Part shown: positions 27,071 to 35,257 of the stretch, piece by piece
Layout of the letters: the number at the start of each line of letters is the position of its first letter
Numbering within the stretch: position 1 is the first letter of the stretch
Source: SpSt-501 sp963828345
GTDB lineage: Bacteria; Desulfobacterota; Desulfobacteria; Desulfobacterales; SpSt-501
Reading direction: 5' to 3'
Length of the DNA: 64,000 nt
Assembly (NCBI GenBank): GCA_963828345.1
Contig: CAWHEZ010000025.1
Span: 242,732-306,731, forward strand
Notes under the pieces: generated by a model
The model's input: the letters and a program-made list of their open reading frames with translations, nothing else
The model's database searches: none
What the model was told of the DNA's origin: nothing
Translations under genes and position numbers: made by a program

Positions 27071-27485
27071 ATTCCCCCCTGGTCCTTCCATGATTCGGCA
27101 CCTGCTTTCCTCTCATACTGCAATACCTGTACCCTTAGTGGTGGAGAGACACTAACCATTAGAATTATTGGCGACAACCTGGTTTTATAATGTGTGTAAG
27201 TTCGATAGGGTAATACCCTCGACTGGGTGAGTTGGGTGTCAGTTATGGGAACGCGAATCCCGAAAGTGCTGAACAGAACGACCCGCGAGAGGTGCATGCG
27301 GGGAGAGGGCAAGGACAGGGCACCGGCAGCAAAGGAAACATAGCATTCCACCAGGCATCGGAGTATATCGAGCCCGAGGCTGGATTGGACCCGTCTGCCC
27401 GACAGTCTCTGTTGCGACGGAAAATAGTCTTGACATGCAAAACAGCCTTGATCTACCGGCTGGCATAGAAATGGGAGGTTTCAGG
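27071..27485. other. Intergenic stretch, no gene recognised
   Basis: About 415 bp between divergent genes, locally AT-rich around 27100-27230. Short open frames exist on both strands but have no ribosome sites or recognisable products. A TATAAT at 27186-27191 lacks a convincing -35 at the right distance. A TTGACA near 27430 also lacks a matching -10. Nothing firm can be called. Confidence 0.5.
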
Positions 27486-27887
27486 ATGAAGGATGTCTTC
27501 ACGGACGATGCGCCCAGGCCGGGCGGCCACTATTCCCAGGCCGTCGTTCACGGGGGGCTCGTGTATGTCGCCGGCCAGTTGCCTATCAAGCCGAACAGCC
27601 AGGACAAGGCCGTGGGGAGTATCGAGGAGCAGATGGAGCAGGTCCTGGCGAACCTGGACGCGATCCTGCGCGCGGCCGGCAGCGGCAGGGACCACGTGCT
27701 GAAGGTGACCGTGTACGTCGCGGACATCGCGCTCTGGGGCCGGGTCAATGCGGTCTACGCGCGGTTCTTCGGCGAGCACCGTCCGGCCCGGACCGTCGTG
27801 CCGACCCGGGAGCTGCACCACGGGTTCCAGGTGGAGATCGACGCGATCGCGGCAATCGCGGATGCGCAGCACGGAGAAGACTCATGA
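27486..27887 (+). CDS. RidA/YjgF/YER057c/UK114-family protein (enamine/imine deaminase)
   Basis: 133 residues from the ATG at 27486, preceded by GGGAGG. RidA features are GGHYSQAVVHGGLVYVAGQ, MEQVLANLDAILRAAGS, VTVYVADIALWGRVNAVYA, and the catalytic Arg102 in RPARTVVP. RidA proteins hydrolyse reactive 2-aminoacrylate and related enamines released by PLP-dependent serine/threonine dehydratases. It overlaps the next gene by ATGA; that gene encodes a D-serine dehydratase/D-threonine aldolase-type enzyme, exactly the kind that would make such an enamine. Confidence 0.92.
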   Translation: MKDVFTDDAPRPGGHYSQAVVHGGLVYVAGQLPIKPNSQDKAVGSIEEQMEQVLANLDAILRAAGSGRDHVLKVTVYVADIALWGRVNAVYARFFGEHRPARTVVPTRELHHGFQVEIDAIAAIADAQHGEDS

Positions 27888-29017
27888 ACCTGGCCGAACT
27901 CGAAACCCCCTGCCTGGTCCTCGACCGGGCCAAGATGATGAAGAACGTCGCCGCCCTGCACGCGCGGCTGCAGCGCCTCGGGGTCGGCCTCCGCCCGCAC
28001 GGCAAAACCGGGAAGAACATCGACTCGCTGCGGCCGACGCTGGCGGGTCAACCCGGGGGCATCACCGTGTCCACGCTCAAGGAGGCCGAATACTATTTCG
28101 GCCACGGGATCCGGGACATCGTCTACGCCGTGGGGATCGCGCCGGTCAAGCTGGACCGGGTCGCCGGCCTGATCCAAAAAGGGGCGCGGATCACCGTCAT
28201 CCTCGACTCGGTCGCGCAGGCGCGCGCGGTCGCCGCGAAGGCGCGCGAGCACGGGGTGACCATCCCGGCGCTGATCGAGATCGACTCGGACGGCCACCGC
28301 TCGGGCGTCGAGCCGGGCGATCCCCTGCTGGTCGACATCGGCCGCATCCTCCACGCGGAGAAGGGGACTGCGCTGGCCGGAGTGCTCACCCACGCCGGGG
28401 CCTCCTACGACTGCAAGTCCGTGGACGCCATCCGCGCGATGGCGCAAACCGAGCGCGACGGCGCGGTGGCCTGCGCCGAGGCGCTGCGCCGCAGCGGGCT
28501 GCCCTGCCCGGTCGTGAGCGTCGGCTCCACCCCGACCGCCTTTTTCGCCGAGGACTTGAGCGGGGTGACCGAGGTCCGGGCCGGGGTGTTCCTCTTCTTC
28601 GACCTGGTCATGGCGGGGCTGGGGGTCTGCCGCCCGCAGGACATCGCCGTGTCGGTGCTGGCCTCGATCATCGGCCACCAGCGGCGCCGCGGCTGGGCGA
28701 TCACCGACGCCGGATGGATGGCGCTCTCGCGCGACCGCGGCACCGCCTCGCAATCCGTGGACCAGGGCTACGGCCTGGTGTGCGACCGTGCCGGCGGGCT
28801 GCTGCCCGGCCTCGTCGTGCAGGCCACGAACCAGGAGCACGGGATCGTCGCCGATCGCTCCGGGAAGCCTGTCGACTGGGCCGCGCTGCCGATCGGCAGC
28901 GCGGTCCGCATCCTGCCCAACCACGCGTGCGCCACGGCGGCGATGTTCGATCGCTACCACGTGACCGACGGCTCAACCGAGGTCGTCGACGTATGGCACC
29001 GGGTCAACGGCTGGTGA
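27884..29017 (+). CDS. PLP-dependent D-serine dehydratase/D-threonine aldolase-type enzyme (fold-type III)
   Basis: 377 residues, intact. The PLP-lysine motif is RPHGKTGKN near residue 45 (family RPHxKTHK; the second His is Gly here). Others are TVSTLKEAEYYFGHGIRD, IEIDSDGHRSGV, LTHAGASYDC, VSVGSTPTAFF, EVRAGVFLFFDLVM and the zinc site NHACATAAMFD (His and Cys). The DSD1 family cleaves D-threonine or D-allothreonine to glycine and acetaldehyde, or deaminates D-serine. Coupling to RidA favours a dehydratase or deaminase. Substrate preference cannot be fixed from sequence. Confidence 0.9.
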   Translation: MNLAELETPCLVLDRAKMMKNVAALHARLQRLGVGLRPHGKTGKNIDSLRPTLAGQPGGITVSTLKEAEYYFGHGIRDIVYAVGIAPVKLDRVAGLIQKGARITVILDSVAQARAVAAKAREHGVTIPALIEIDSDGHRSGVEPGDPLLVDIGRILHAEKGTALAGVLTHAGASYDCKSVDAIRAMAQTERDGAVACAEALRRSGLPCPVVSVGSTPTAFFAEDLSGVTEVRAGVFLFFDLVMAGLGVCRPQDIAVSVLASIIGHQRRRGWAITDAGWMALSRDRGTASQSVDQGYGLVCDRAGGLLPGLVVQATNQEHGIVADRSGKPVDWAALPIGSAVRILPNHACATAAMFDRYHVTDGSTEVVDVWHRVNGW

Positions 29018-29022
29018 TTTGG

Positions 29023-29165
29023 CAGGGTGTTGCAGAACGGCGCCTCGGGCCGTGATCCGGCGTTGCGCGGCTCGGGTGAGTGCTCACATACTGGCTCGTA
29101 TGCTGCGCTTCCCCCATCGCCGCGCGCCTGGGCTGACGGCCCGATGCTGGTTTTTCAACACCCTG
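29023..29165. repeat. Palindromic MITE-like element, copy C, with 10-bp terminal inverted repeats
   Basis: The ends are CAGGGTGTTG (29023-29032) and CAACACCCTG (29156-29165), a perfect 10-bp inverted pair. Inside lie GTGATCCGGCGTTGCGC, TGCTCACATACTGG and CGTATGCTGCGC, shared with copy A at 13919-14066. The 143-bp size, palindromic arms and lack of coding capacity fit a MITE-like or structured repeat between two genes. Confidence 0.75.
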
Positions 29166-29196
29166 AAGGCGAGTACTTCCGGACCAAGGAGGGCTG

Positions 29197-30066
29197 ATGC
29201 GGCCGTTCGCACTGATCATCGCGATCGCCATGGCGATGACGTCTCCTGCCATGGCGCAACACCTCACTGTCGGGTCGGGTCAATTCGAGCGGGAGGAGTC
29301 CGCAGGCGCCACGGCCGAGCGGCAGCGGGTGTTCTACCACCGGCCGGAGGCTTGGACGCCGGCCGGCCGGATCGTGGTCGTGCTGCACGGGGTCAACCGG
29401 GACGCGGACCGCTACCGCGACGAGTGGCGCGCGCTGGCCGACCGGTACGGCTTTCTCCTGGTCGTGCCCGAGTTCTCGCAGGCCAAGTTCCCCGGGGACG
29501 ACTGGTACAACTTCGGCGGGATGGTGGACGCGAAGGGGACGCCCCGGGAGCGGGCGCAGTGGAGCTTCAACGTGGTGGACCGGGTGTTCGCCGACGTGCG
29601 CCGGCTCTCGGGTGCCGAGCGCAGAGGCTACAGTCTCTACGGTCACTCCGCGGGCGCGCAGTTCGCCCACCGTTTCCTGCTCTTCGCCGCATCGCCGGCC
29701 GTCGAGATGGTGGTGGCGGCCAACGCGGGCTGGTACACCCTGCCCGTTGCCGACGAGGCGTTCCCCTACGGGTTGAAGGGCAGCCCCGCGACCGAGGCCG
29801 ACGTGCGCGCCTTCCTGGCGCGGCCGCTGGTGCTGCAGTTGGGCGAGGCGGATACCGACAGCGGGCACAGCAGCCTGCGGCGGACGCCCGAGGCAGACAG
29901 CCAGGGGGCGCACCGCTTCGCCCGCGGCCGGAACTTCATGGCCGTGGCCGAGGGCGAGGCCAGACGCCTCGGGGCCCCGCTGGCGTGGAGGGTGGTCACC
30001 GTCCCCGGGGTCGGCCACTCGAACGGTAAGATGGCCGAGCACGCGGCACGCGAGCTGTTTCGCTGA
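29197..30066 (+). CDS. Secreted alpha/beta hydrolase (PHB-depolymerase/dienelactone-hydrolase-like)
   Basis: 289 residues with a signal peptide MRPFALIIAIAMAMTSPAMA. The hydrolase core reads RIVVVLHGVNRDADRYRDEW (oxyanion HG), then YGFLLVVPEFSQ, the nucleophile elbow SLYGHSAGAQFAH, a late Asp in GEADTDSGHSS and a catalytic His in PGVGHSNGKM. The order fits a periplasmic or secreted esterase or feruloyl-esterase-like enzyme. The substrate is unknown. It stands alone, flanked on both sides by members of one palindromic repeat family. Confidence 0.88.
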   Translation: MRPFALIIAIAMAMTSPAMAQHLTVGSGQFEREESAGATAERQRVFYHRPEAWTPAGRIVVVLHGVNRDADRYRDEWRALADRYGFLLVVPEFSQAKFPGDDWYNFGGMVDAKGTPRERAQWSFNVVDRVFADVRRLSGAERRGYSLYGHSAGAQFAHRFLLFAASPAVEMVVAANAGWYTLPVADEAFPYGLKGSPATEADVRAFLARPLVLQLGEADTDSGHSSLRRTPEADSQGAHRFARGRNFMAVAEGEARRLGAPLAWRVVTVPGVGHSNGKMAEHAARELFR

Positions 30067-30068
30067 TT

Positions 30069-30214
30069 GGACCCCATCCCCAAAATGCATCCGACGGCCG
30101 CATGCGGCGTTGCCGGCCGCCGCAACCTGCTCACATACGGGTCAGTATGGTGCGCGGTCTCGGCGACCTGCGCCTTGCCTGCGGCCGTGATCTGCAATTT
30201 CTGAGATGGGTTCC
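30069..30214. repeat. Palindromic MITE-like element, copy D
   Basis: The ends GGACCCCATC and GATGGGTTCC are inverted. The left arm has ATGCATCCGACGGCC, GCGGCGTTGCCGG and CAACCTGCTCACATAC (shared with copy B), a central inverted CATAC-GGGTCA-GTATG, and a right arm ending CTGCGGCCGTGATCTGCA. It begins 3 bp after the hydrolase stop codon. Confidence 0.75.
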
Positions 30215-30261
30215 AGTTCGACCTCCGGCGTAGCGTTGTCCGATAGTAAGGTTTGTTTCTT

Positions 30262-30313
30262 TGTGGGAGAGGCTTTCAGTCTCGATCGTCGCGGCTGGAA
30301 AGCCGCTCCCACA
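30262..30313. repeat. Short palindromic repeat (GTGGGAGCGGC type)
   Basis: The left arm TGTGGGAGAGGCTTTC pairs with the right arm GAAAGCCGCTCCCACA around a short centre. This is the widespread REP-like hairpin with TGTGGGAGCGGCTTTCCAGC arms. It lies downstream of copy D and before the end of the opposing kinase gene. Confidence 0.65.
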
Positions 30314-30393
30314 GGAGATACGCCAACTTATAGGCCTCCCGCCGGCGGCTGATCGGGGCTTCAGGGTGACGTCGGGCAGGCGGCGGTGCCGCG

Positions 30394-32314
30394 TTACGAG
30401 GGGCACATCGTTTTCTCGATCTTCTGCCAGAGCTGGTCTTCGCTGAAAGGTTTCTGCAGGAATTCGACTCCTCCCGAGCTCAGCAGCTCCATGACTTCCT
30501 CGCTCAGGCTGTAGCCGCTCGCCAGGACGATCCGGGCATCCGGGTTCAGCTGGCGGATGCGGTTGAATGCCTCGAATCCGCCCATGTCCGGCATGATCAT
30601 GTCCAGGATGACGACCTGGATCTGTTCGCCCGCATCCTGGTAGATGTCGACCCCGCTTTTCCCCGACGCGGCCGCCAGGACGCGGCAGCGGGACTGCCTG
30701 AGCATGCGCGCCACGGTGTTGAGGACACCCGTGTCGTCGTCGATCAGCAGGACCGTCAGGCCCTCCCGTCGGAGGCGGTTCGCACGCGGGCTGGGCGAGG
30801 CGCCGGCCCCCTCGCCGGTCTCCGGCCGCGGCACCACCGGCTTAGCGGTGACGGGCAGCCGGACGGTGACGATCGTCCCGCTGCCTTTCGTGCTCGCGAT
30901 CCCGATCGTGCCGCCGTGGTTGTGAATGATGCCGCAGGCGGACGTCAGGCCGAGGCCGGTGCCCGCACCGGGTTTCCGGGTCGTGAAAAACGGGTCGAAG
31001 ACCCTCGGCAGGATCTCCGCATCGATCCCGCAGCCGTCGTCCGCCACGACGATTTCGGCCGCTTCCGCGGCGCCGGGCCCGGGGCTGCCGCCGATCTCCG
31101 GGGCCAAGGCGCTGCGGCGCGTCCCCAGGATCAGGTTGCCGCCCGCTGGCATGGCGTTCGCGGAGTTCAGAAAGAGGTTGAGCAGCGCCTGCTCGATCCG
31201 GGTCTCGTCGACCTCCACCGGCAGCACGCCGTCCTCGAGCCGATACGCCACCCGGATCCCCCGGTGGCTGGCCTCGAAGAATTTGCCGCTCTTGAGGACG
31301 ACGGCGTTGAGGTCGACCGGGACCGGCTCGTGCCGGCCGCTACGGGCAAGGCTCAGGAGCTGGTGCGTCAGCCTGGCGCCGGTGGCGGTCGAGCGCAGGA
31401 TGATGTCGAGCAGCTCCCGATCCGAGTCGGGTCTCGCCTCCGCGTGCAGCATTACCGTGGCGTTGCCCTGGATGCACATCAGCAGGTTGTTGAAGTCGTG
31501 CGCGATGCCGCCCGCCAGCGCGCCGACCGCATCCATTTTCTGGGCCTGCAGCAGCCGCAGCAGCGTTTTTTTCGCTTTCGGTCTGGTCGACCATGAACCC
31601 GAAGATTTCGACGAGATCCCCCGCGGCGTCGAAGGCGCCGGTGACGTTTTCGATCACGTCGATCACCTGGCCGTCCCGGCGCCGGAAGCGGGATTCGTAG
31701 CTGGCGAGGTGCCGCTTTGCCTTGAGCAGATCCAGAAACTGCGCCCGGTCCTGGACGTCCGAGTAGAGCTCGAGAACGTTGGTGTCCAGGGCCTCCGGCA
31801 GGGAGCGAAAACCGAAAAGCTGGATGAACGCCTGGTTGCAGGCGACAAGGCTGCCGTCCGTCCGGGTGATGTAGGTGGCGGCGATGTTGGTCTCGAAAAA
31901 CTGTCGGTAACGATCTTCGCTGCGGGCGAGCTTGAGCTCGGCCGCCCGCCGCCCGGTGACGTCCCTGCCGACCGACTGGTACTCCAGGATGCGGCCGTTG
32001 TCGTCGAAAACGGCGCGGTCCGTCCACTCCTGCCAGCCGACGGACCCGTCGGGACGGCTCACCGGATGCTCGTAGGTGACGACGGGGCTCGCGGCGGTCA
32101 GCGACAGGTATCGGCTCTTCACCTCGCGGTGATCGGGTTCGGGGATGAAGGCGAAGAAGTTCTGCCCGACCAGGGGGCGCCCGTCCGGGCTGAAGTAATT
32201 CTGGTAGGCCCTGTTCACATAGGTCAAAGTGCCGTCGGGAAGAAAGCGGCAGATCAGCGCCGGCGTCTCCTCGACCAGCGTCCGGTAGAACGCAAGCTCG
32301 TCGTAGCGGGTCAT
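30394..32314 (-). CDS. Hybrid sensor histidine kinase: PAS-PAS-HisKA-HATPase-receiver (one frame break)
   Basis: Starts MTRYDELAFYRTLVEETPAL at 32314. PAS 1 (about 5-115) has LTYVNRAYQNYFSPDGRP; PAS 2 (about 125-240) has SLVACNQAFIQLFGF. An extra base in a run of seven T (31566-31572) breaks the frame at SEKTLLRLLQAQKMD. The rest is open: H-box GGIAHDFNNLLMCIQGN, N-box LLNLFLNSANAMP, DDGCGID, DPFFTTRKPGAGTGLGL, then a receiver with LLIDDD, phospho-Asp in VILDMIMPDMGG and Lys in FLQKPFS. No membrane segments, so a cytoplasmic sensor. About 639 residues when corrected. No partner response regulator is adjacent. Confidence 0.9.
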
Positions 32315-32532
32315 CGATGGTCTTCGCGTAAGAGGGAGGAAGGTGCTCGATTATAGGAAATTCCGTGAACCGGATCAAGAGGTGCATGCATGGCAGGATT
32401 TGGTTTGACCCCACCCCGATTTTTGTGCCAATTTTGCGCCGGTGGCCGTCGGCGGCGTCCGACGGTCACGACCGTGGTCGTGCAGCTCCAACCAGTTTCC
32501 GACACGCTGAAATCGCCTGCCGGAGTGACGAA

Positions 32533-33789
32533 ATGGCTCACGCGGGACATCACCGGGCCTACCGCAGTCTGGTCGACCGTCTGAACCGGTTCCCCCAGGG
32601 CGCGCCGCCCTCCCCCCTGCTCTTCGAAATCCTCAAAATGCTGTTCAGCGAAAAGGAGGCCGGGCTCGTGGCGCGGCTGCCGATCCGGCCCTTCACGGCG
32701 GAGACGGCCGCCCGCGCGTGGAAGCTGGATGCGGGCTCGGCGCGGAAGACCCTGGACGAGCTCGCCGCGCGGGCCGTGCTGATCGACATGCCGCAGGGCG
32801 ACACGGTGCATTACTGCCTGCCGCCGCCCATGGCGGGCTTCTTCGAGTTCTCGCTGATGCGGGTGCGGGGCGACATCGACCAGAAGGCGCTGAGCGAGCT
32901 CTTCTACCAGTATCTGAACGTCGAGGAGGATTTCATCAAGGCCCTGTTCATGGACGGTGAAACGCCGCTCGGGCGGGTCTTCGTCCAGGAACGGGCGCTG
33001 CCCGAAACGTGCGCGCTGCACGTGCTGGACTACGAGCGCGCCAGCGCCGTGATCCGGGACGCCGCGCAGGTCGGCATCAGCCTTTGCTACTGCCGTCACA
33101 AGATGGAGCACGTGGGGCGGGACTGCGGCGCGCCCAAGACCATCTGCATGACGTTCAACACGACCGCCGGCGCGCTGATCCGGCACGGCCACGCCCGGCG
33201 GGTGGACGCGGCGGAGTGCCTCGACCTGCTGGATCAGGCCCAGGCCCACGATCTGGTCCAGTTCGGCGAGAACGTGCAGCGCTCGGTCAACTTCATCTGC
33301 AACTGCTGCGGGTGCTGCTGCGAGGCGCTGCTGGCGGTGCGGCGCTTCGGACTCCTGCGGCCGATGCACTCCAATTTCATCGCGGCCATCGATGCCGCCG
33401 CCTGCGTGGGGTGCGGCCAGTGCGCCGAGGTCTGCCCGGTGCAGGCGATCCGGGCGGCGGGAAACGGTGCCGGCGTCTCCCTGGAACCGGGCATGTGCCT
33501 GGGCTGCGGCGTTTGCGTCCGCAACTGCCCATCCGGCGCCGTGCGCCTCGACCCCCGCCAGGGACGCGTGCTGACCCCGGTGGACACGGTTCACCGCACG
33601 GTCGTCATGGCCGTCGAAAGGGGAACCCTGCAGAACCTGATTTTCGACAACCAGGTCCTCGAAAGCCACCGGGCGCTCGCCGCGGTGCTCGGCGCCGTTC
33701 TGCGGCTGGAGCCGGTGAAACGCGCGCTCGCCGCCAACCTCCTCAAATCGCGCTACGTGGCCGCGGTCCTCGACCGCCTGTGCCCGTAG
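32533..33789 (+). CDS. Iron-sulfur protein with N-terminal winged-helix-like region and two 4Fe-4S clusters
   Basis: 418 residues from MAHAGHHRAYRSLVDRLN at 32533; the frame is open further upstream but without protein-like sequence. Residues about 20-110 look like a winged helix (LLFEILKMLFSEKEAGL, RAWKLDAGSARKTLDELAAR, VHYCLPPPM). The middle has Cys motifs ISLCYCRHKMEH, DCGAPKTIC and FICNCCGCCCEAL. The end is a ferredoxin pair, CVGCGQCAEVCPVQAI and CLGCGVCVRNCPSGAV. Such proteins are common in anaerobic sulfate- and metal-reducing bacteria, but their exact role is not established to my knowledge. Electron carrier or redox sensor are both possible. It is divergent from the histidine kinase. 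Confidence 0.85.
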   Translation: MAHAGHHRAYRSLVDRLNRFPQGAPPSPLLFEILKMLFSEKEAGLVARLPIRPFTAETAARAWKLDAGSARKTLDELAARAVLIDMPQGDTVHYCLPPPMAGFFEFSLMRVRGDIDQKALSELFYQYLNVEEDFIKALFMDGETPLGRVFVQERALPETCALHVLDYERASAVIRDAAQVGISLCYCRHKMEHVGRDCGAPKTICMTFNTTAGALIRHGHARRVDAAECLDLLDQAQAHDLVQFGENVQRSVNFICNCCGCCCEALLAVRRFGLLRPMHSNFIAAIDAAACVGCGQCAEVCPVQAIRAAGNGAGVSLEPGMCLGCGVCVRNCPSGAVRLDPRQGRVLTPVDTVHRTVVMAVERGTLQNLIFDNQVLESHRALAAVLGAVLRLEPVKRALAANLLKSRYVAAVLDRLCP

Positions 33790-34110
33790 CGGGCACCGAC
33801 GTTTCGGAACCTATACTGTCCCTCCACCCGTGGGCCGGCGGTGGGCTCCCCCTAAAACATTGCGCTCGCCGAAAGGGCTTGGCCAACAGCCGGTTGCGCA
33901 AGAACCGGGGATGGATTAGTTTGACACACTCCTGCCCCGGAGGCTGCAGACGGCCGGAGATCCAACCGCATGATTCATAACCAGCAGGGATGGAATTCTT
34001 CGAAGCATCAAATGCATGTGACGAAGGTGAACAGTTAGGTGGGCGTGAAGATTGGCTCTGGGGAGGGAAGCCCATCCGTTAAACCAAGATCAAACAAGGG
34101 AGGCGTTGAA
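33790..34110. other. Intergenic leader before the TRAP binding-protein gene
   Basis: About 320 bp with no credible gene. It contains a small hairpin, CCGGTT-GCGCAAG-AACCGG near 33891, and a TTGACA at 33921-33926 without a matching -10. The last 30 bases carry the ribosome site AAGGGAGG of the following gene. The promoter cannot be placed with confidence. Confidence 0.45.
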
Positions 34111-35097
34111 ATGAAAAAGGCACTGACGTTGGTTCTATCTGTGGTGTTGACGTTCATGGTTGCAGGGGCCGCCTCGGCGCAATCCAAGGAAACCATGAAG
34201 ATCGCCTCGAACACGGCCCCGGACCATCATTACAACATCGGGGCGAAGAAATTTGCCGACTTGATGACGGAGAGGACCAAGGGCCGCATCGATTTCAAAA
34301 TCTATCCCGCCGGGCAGCTGGGCAAAGGCGAGCGGGAAGTCACCGAGGGCCTGCAGCAAGGCTCGATCGACCTGCAAGTGACCTCCACCGGGCCCTTGGG
34401 CGGCTTCAGCCAGTCCGTTCTCATCCTGGATTTCCCCTACCTCTTCCGGGACTACGACCATGTCGACCTGGTGCTGGACGGCCCCATCGGCCAGAAGCTG
34501 CTCAACGACTTCGAGAAGGTCAACATCAAGGCGTTGGCCTTCTGGGAAAACGGTTTCCGACACCTGACCAACAGCAAGCATGCGGTCAAGGCCGTCGACG
34601 ACGCCAAGGGTTTCAAAATCCGCACCATGGAAAACAAGGTCCACCTGGCGGCCTGGAGGAGTGCCGGCGTCAATCCGACCCCCATGGCGTTTGGCGAGGT
34701 GTTCACCGCTCTTCAGCAGAAGGTGATCGACGGGCAGGAAAACCCGATCGCCGTCACGTACACCTCCAAATTCTGGGATGCCGGCCAGAAATATTTCTCC
34801 TTCACGGCGCATGTCTACTCCCCGGCCGTGCTCCTGATGAACAAGAAGAAGTTTGACGGCCTGTCCAAGGCAGACCAGGAGCTGTTTTCGAAAACGGCGC
34901 TGGAGGCAGGCAAATTTCAGCGCAAGGTCAACCGGGATGCGGAAGAGGCCAGCATGAAGGACATGGCGGCCAAGGGGGTTACGGTCACCCGTGACGTCGA
35001 CCGCGAAAGCTTCAAGAAAGCCATGCTGCCGGCTTTCGACACCTTCAGCAGCGACTTCCCCAAGGCGGAAATCGAAAAAATCATGAATGCAAAGTGA
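34111..35097 (+). CDS. dctP: TRAP transporter substrate-binding protein, DctP family
   Basis: 328 residues from the ATG at 34111 (AAGGGAGG ribosome site). The signal peptide is MKKALTLVLSVVLTFMVAGA ending near ASAQS. DctP features include IASNTAPDHHYNIGAKKFAD, RIDFKIYPAGQLGKGEREVT, LQQGSIDLQVTSTGPLGGF, and the carboxylate-binding Arg in KGFKIRTMENKVH followed by VDGQENPIA-like IDGQENPIAVTY. It binds an organic acid in the periplasm. No DctQ or DctM gene is nearby, so its membrane partners must be encoded elsewhere. A strong hairpin follows it. Confidence 0.93.
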   Translation: MKKALTLVLSVVLTFMVAGAASAQSKETMKIASNTAPDHHYNIGAKKFADLMTERTKGRIDFKIYPAGQLGKGEREVTEGLQQGSIDLQVTSTGPLGGFSQSVLILDFPYLFRDYDHVDLVLDGPIGQKLLNDFEKVNIKALAFWENGFRHLTNSKHAVKAVDDAKGFKIRTMENKVHLAAWRSAGVNPTPMAFGEVFTALQQKVIDGQENPIAVTYTSKFWDAGQKYFSFTAHVYSPAVLLMNKKKFDGLSKADQELFSKTALEAGKFQRKVNRDAEEASMKDMAAKGVTVTRDVDRESFKKAMLPAFDTFSSDFPKAEIEKIMNAK

Positions 35098-35128
35098 TCA
35101 CCCGGGGGCCGTTCGGTCCGATGTCTTC

Positions 35129-35168
35129 AACCCGTCTCCTCGATGCCCGCGCATCGGGGAGACGGGTT
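35129..35168 (+). terminator. Intrinsic terminator-like hairpin after dctP
   Basis: An 18-bp stem (35129-35146 pairing with 35151-35168, one G-T wobble) closes a CCGC loop, 31 bp after the dctP stop codon. Only a short T stretch (TTT) follows, so it may terminate or stabilise the mRNA. Confidence 0.65.
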
Positions 35169-35257
35169 TGAATACCAGCTCTATTTTAAACTGCCAAGAA
35201 AATGCATGACCGAGCGTTGAGAATCGGGTGGCGTTATCGGTTGTCGGGGAGGACATC

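Noticed and set aside
27232..27468. 78-residue open frame ahead of ridA
   Set aside because: No ribosome site, no recognisable pattern, and it overlaps competing short frames on the other strand.
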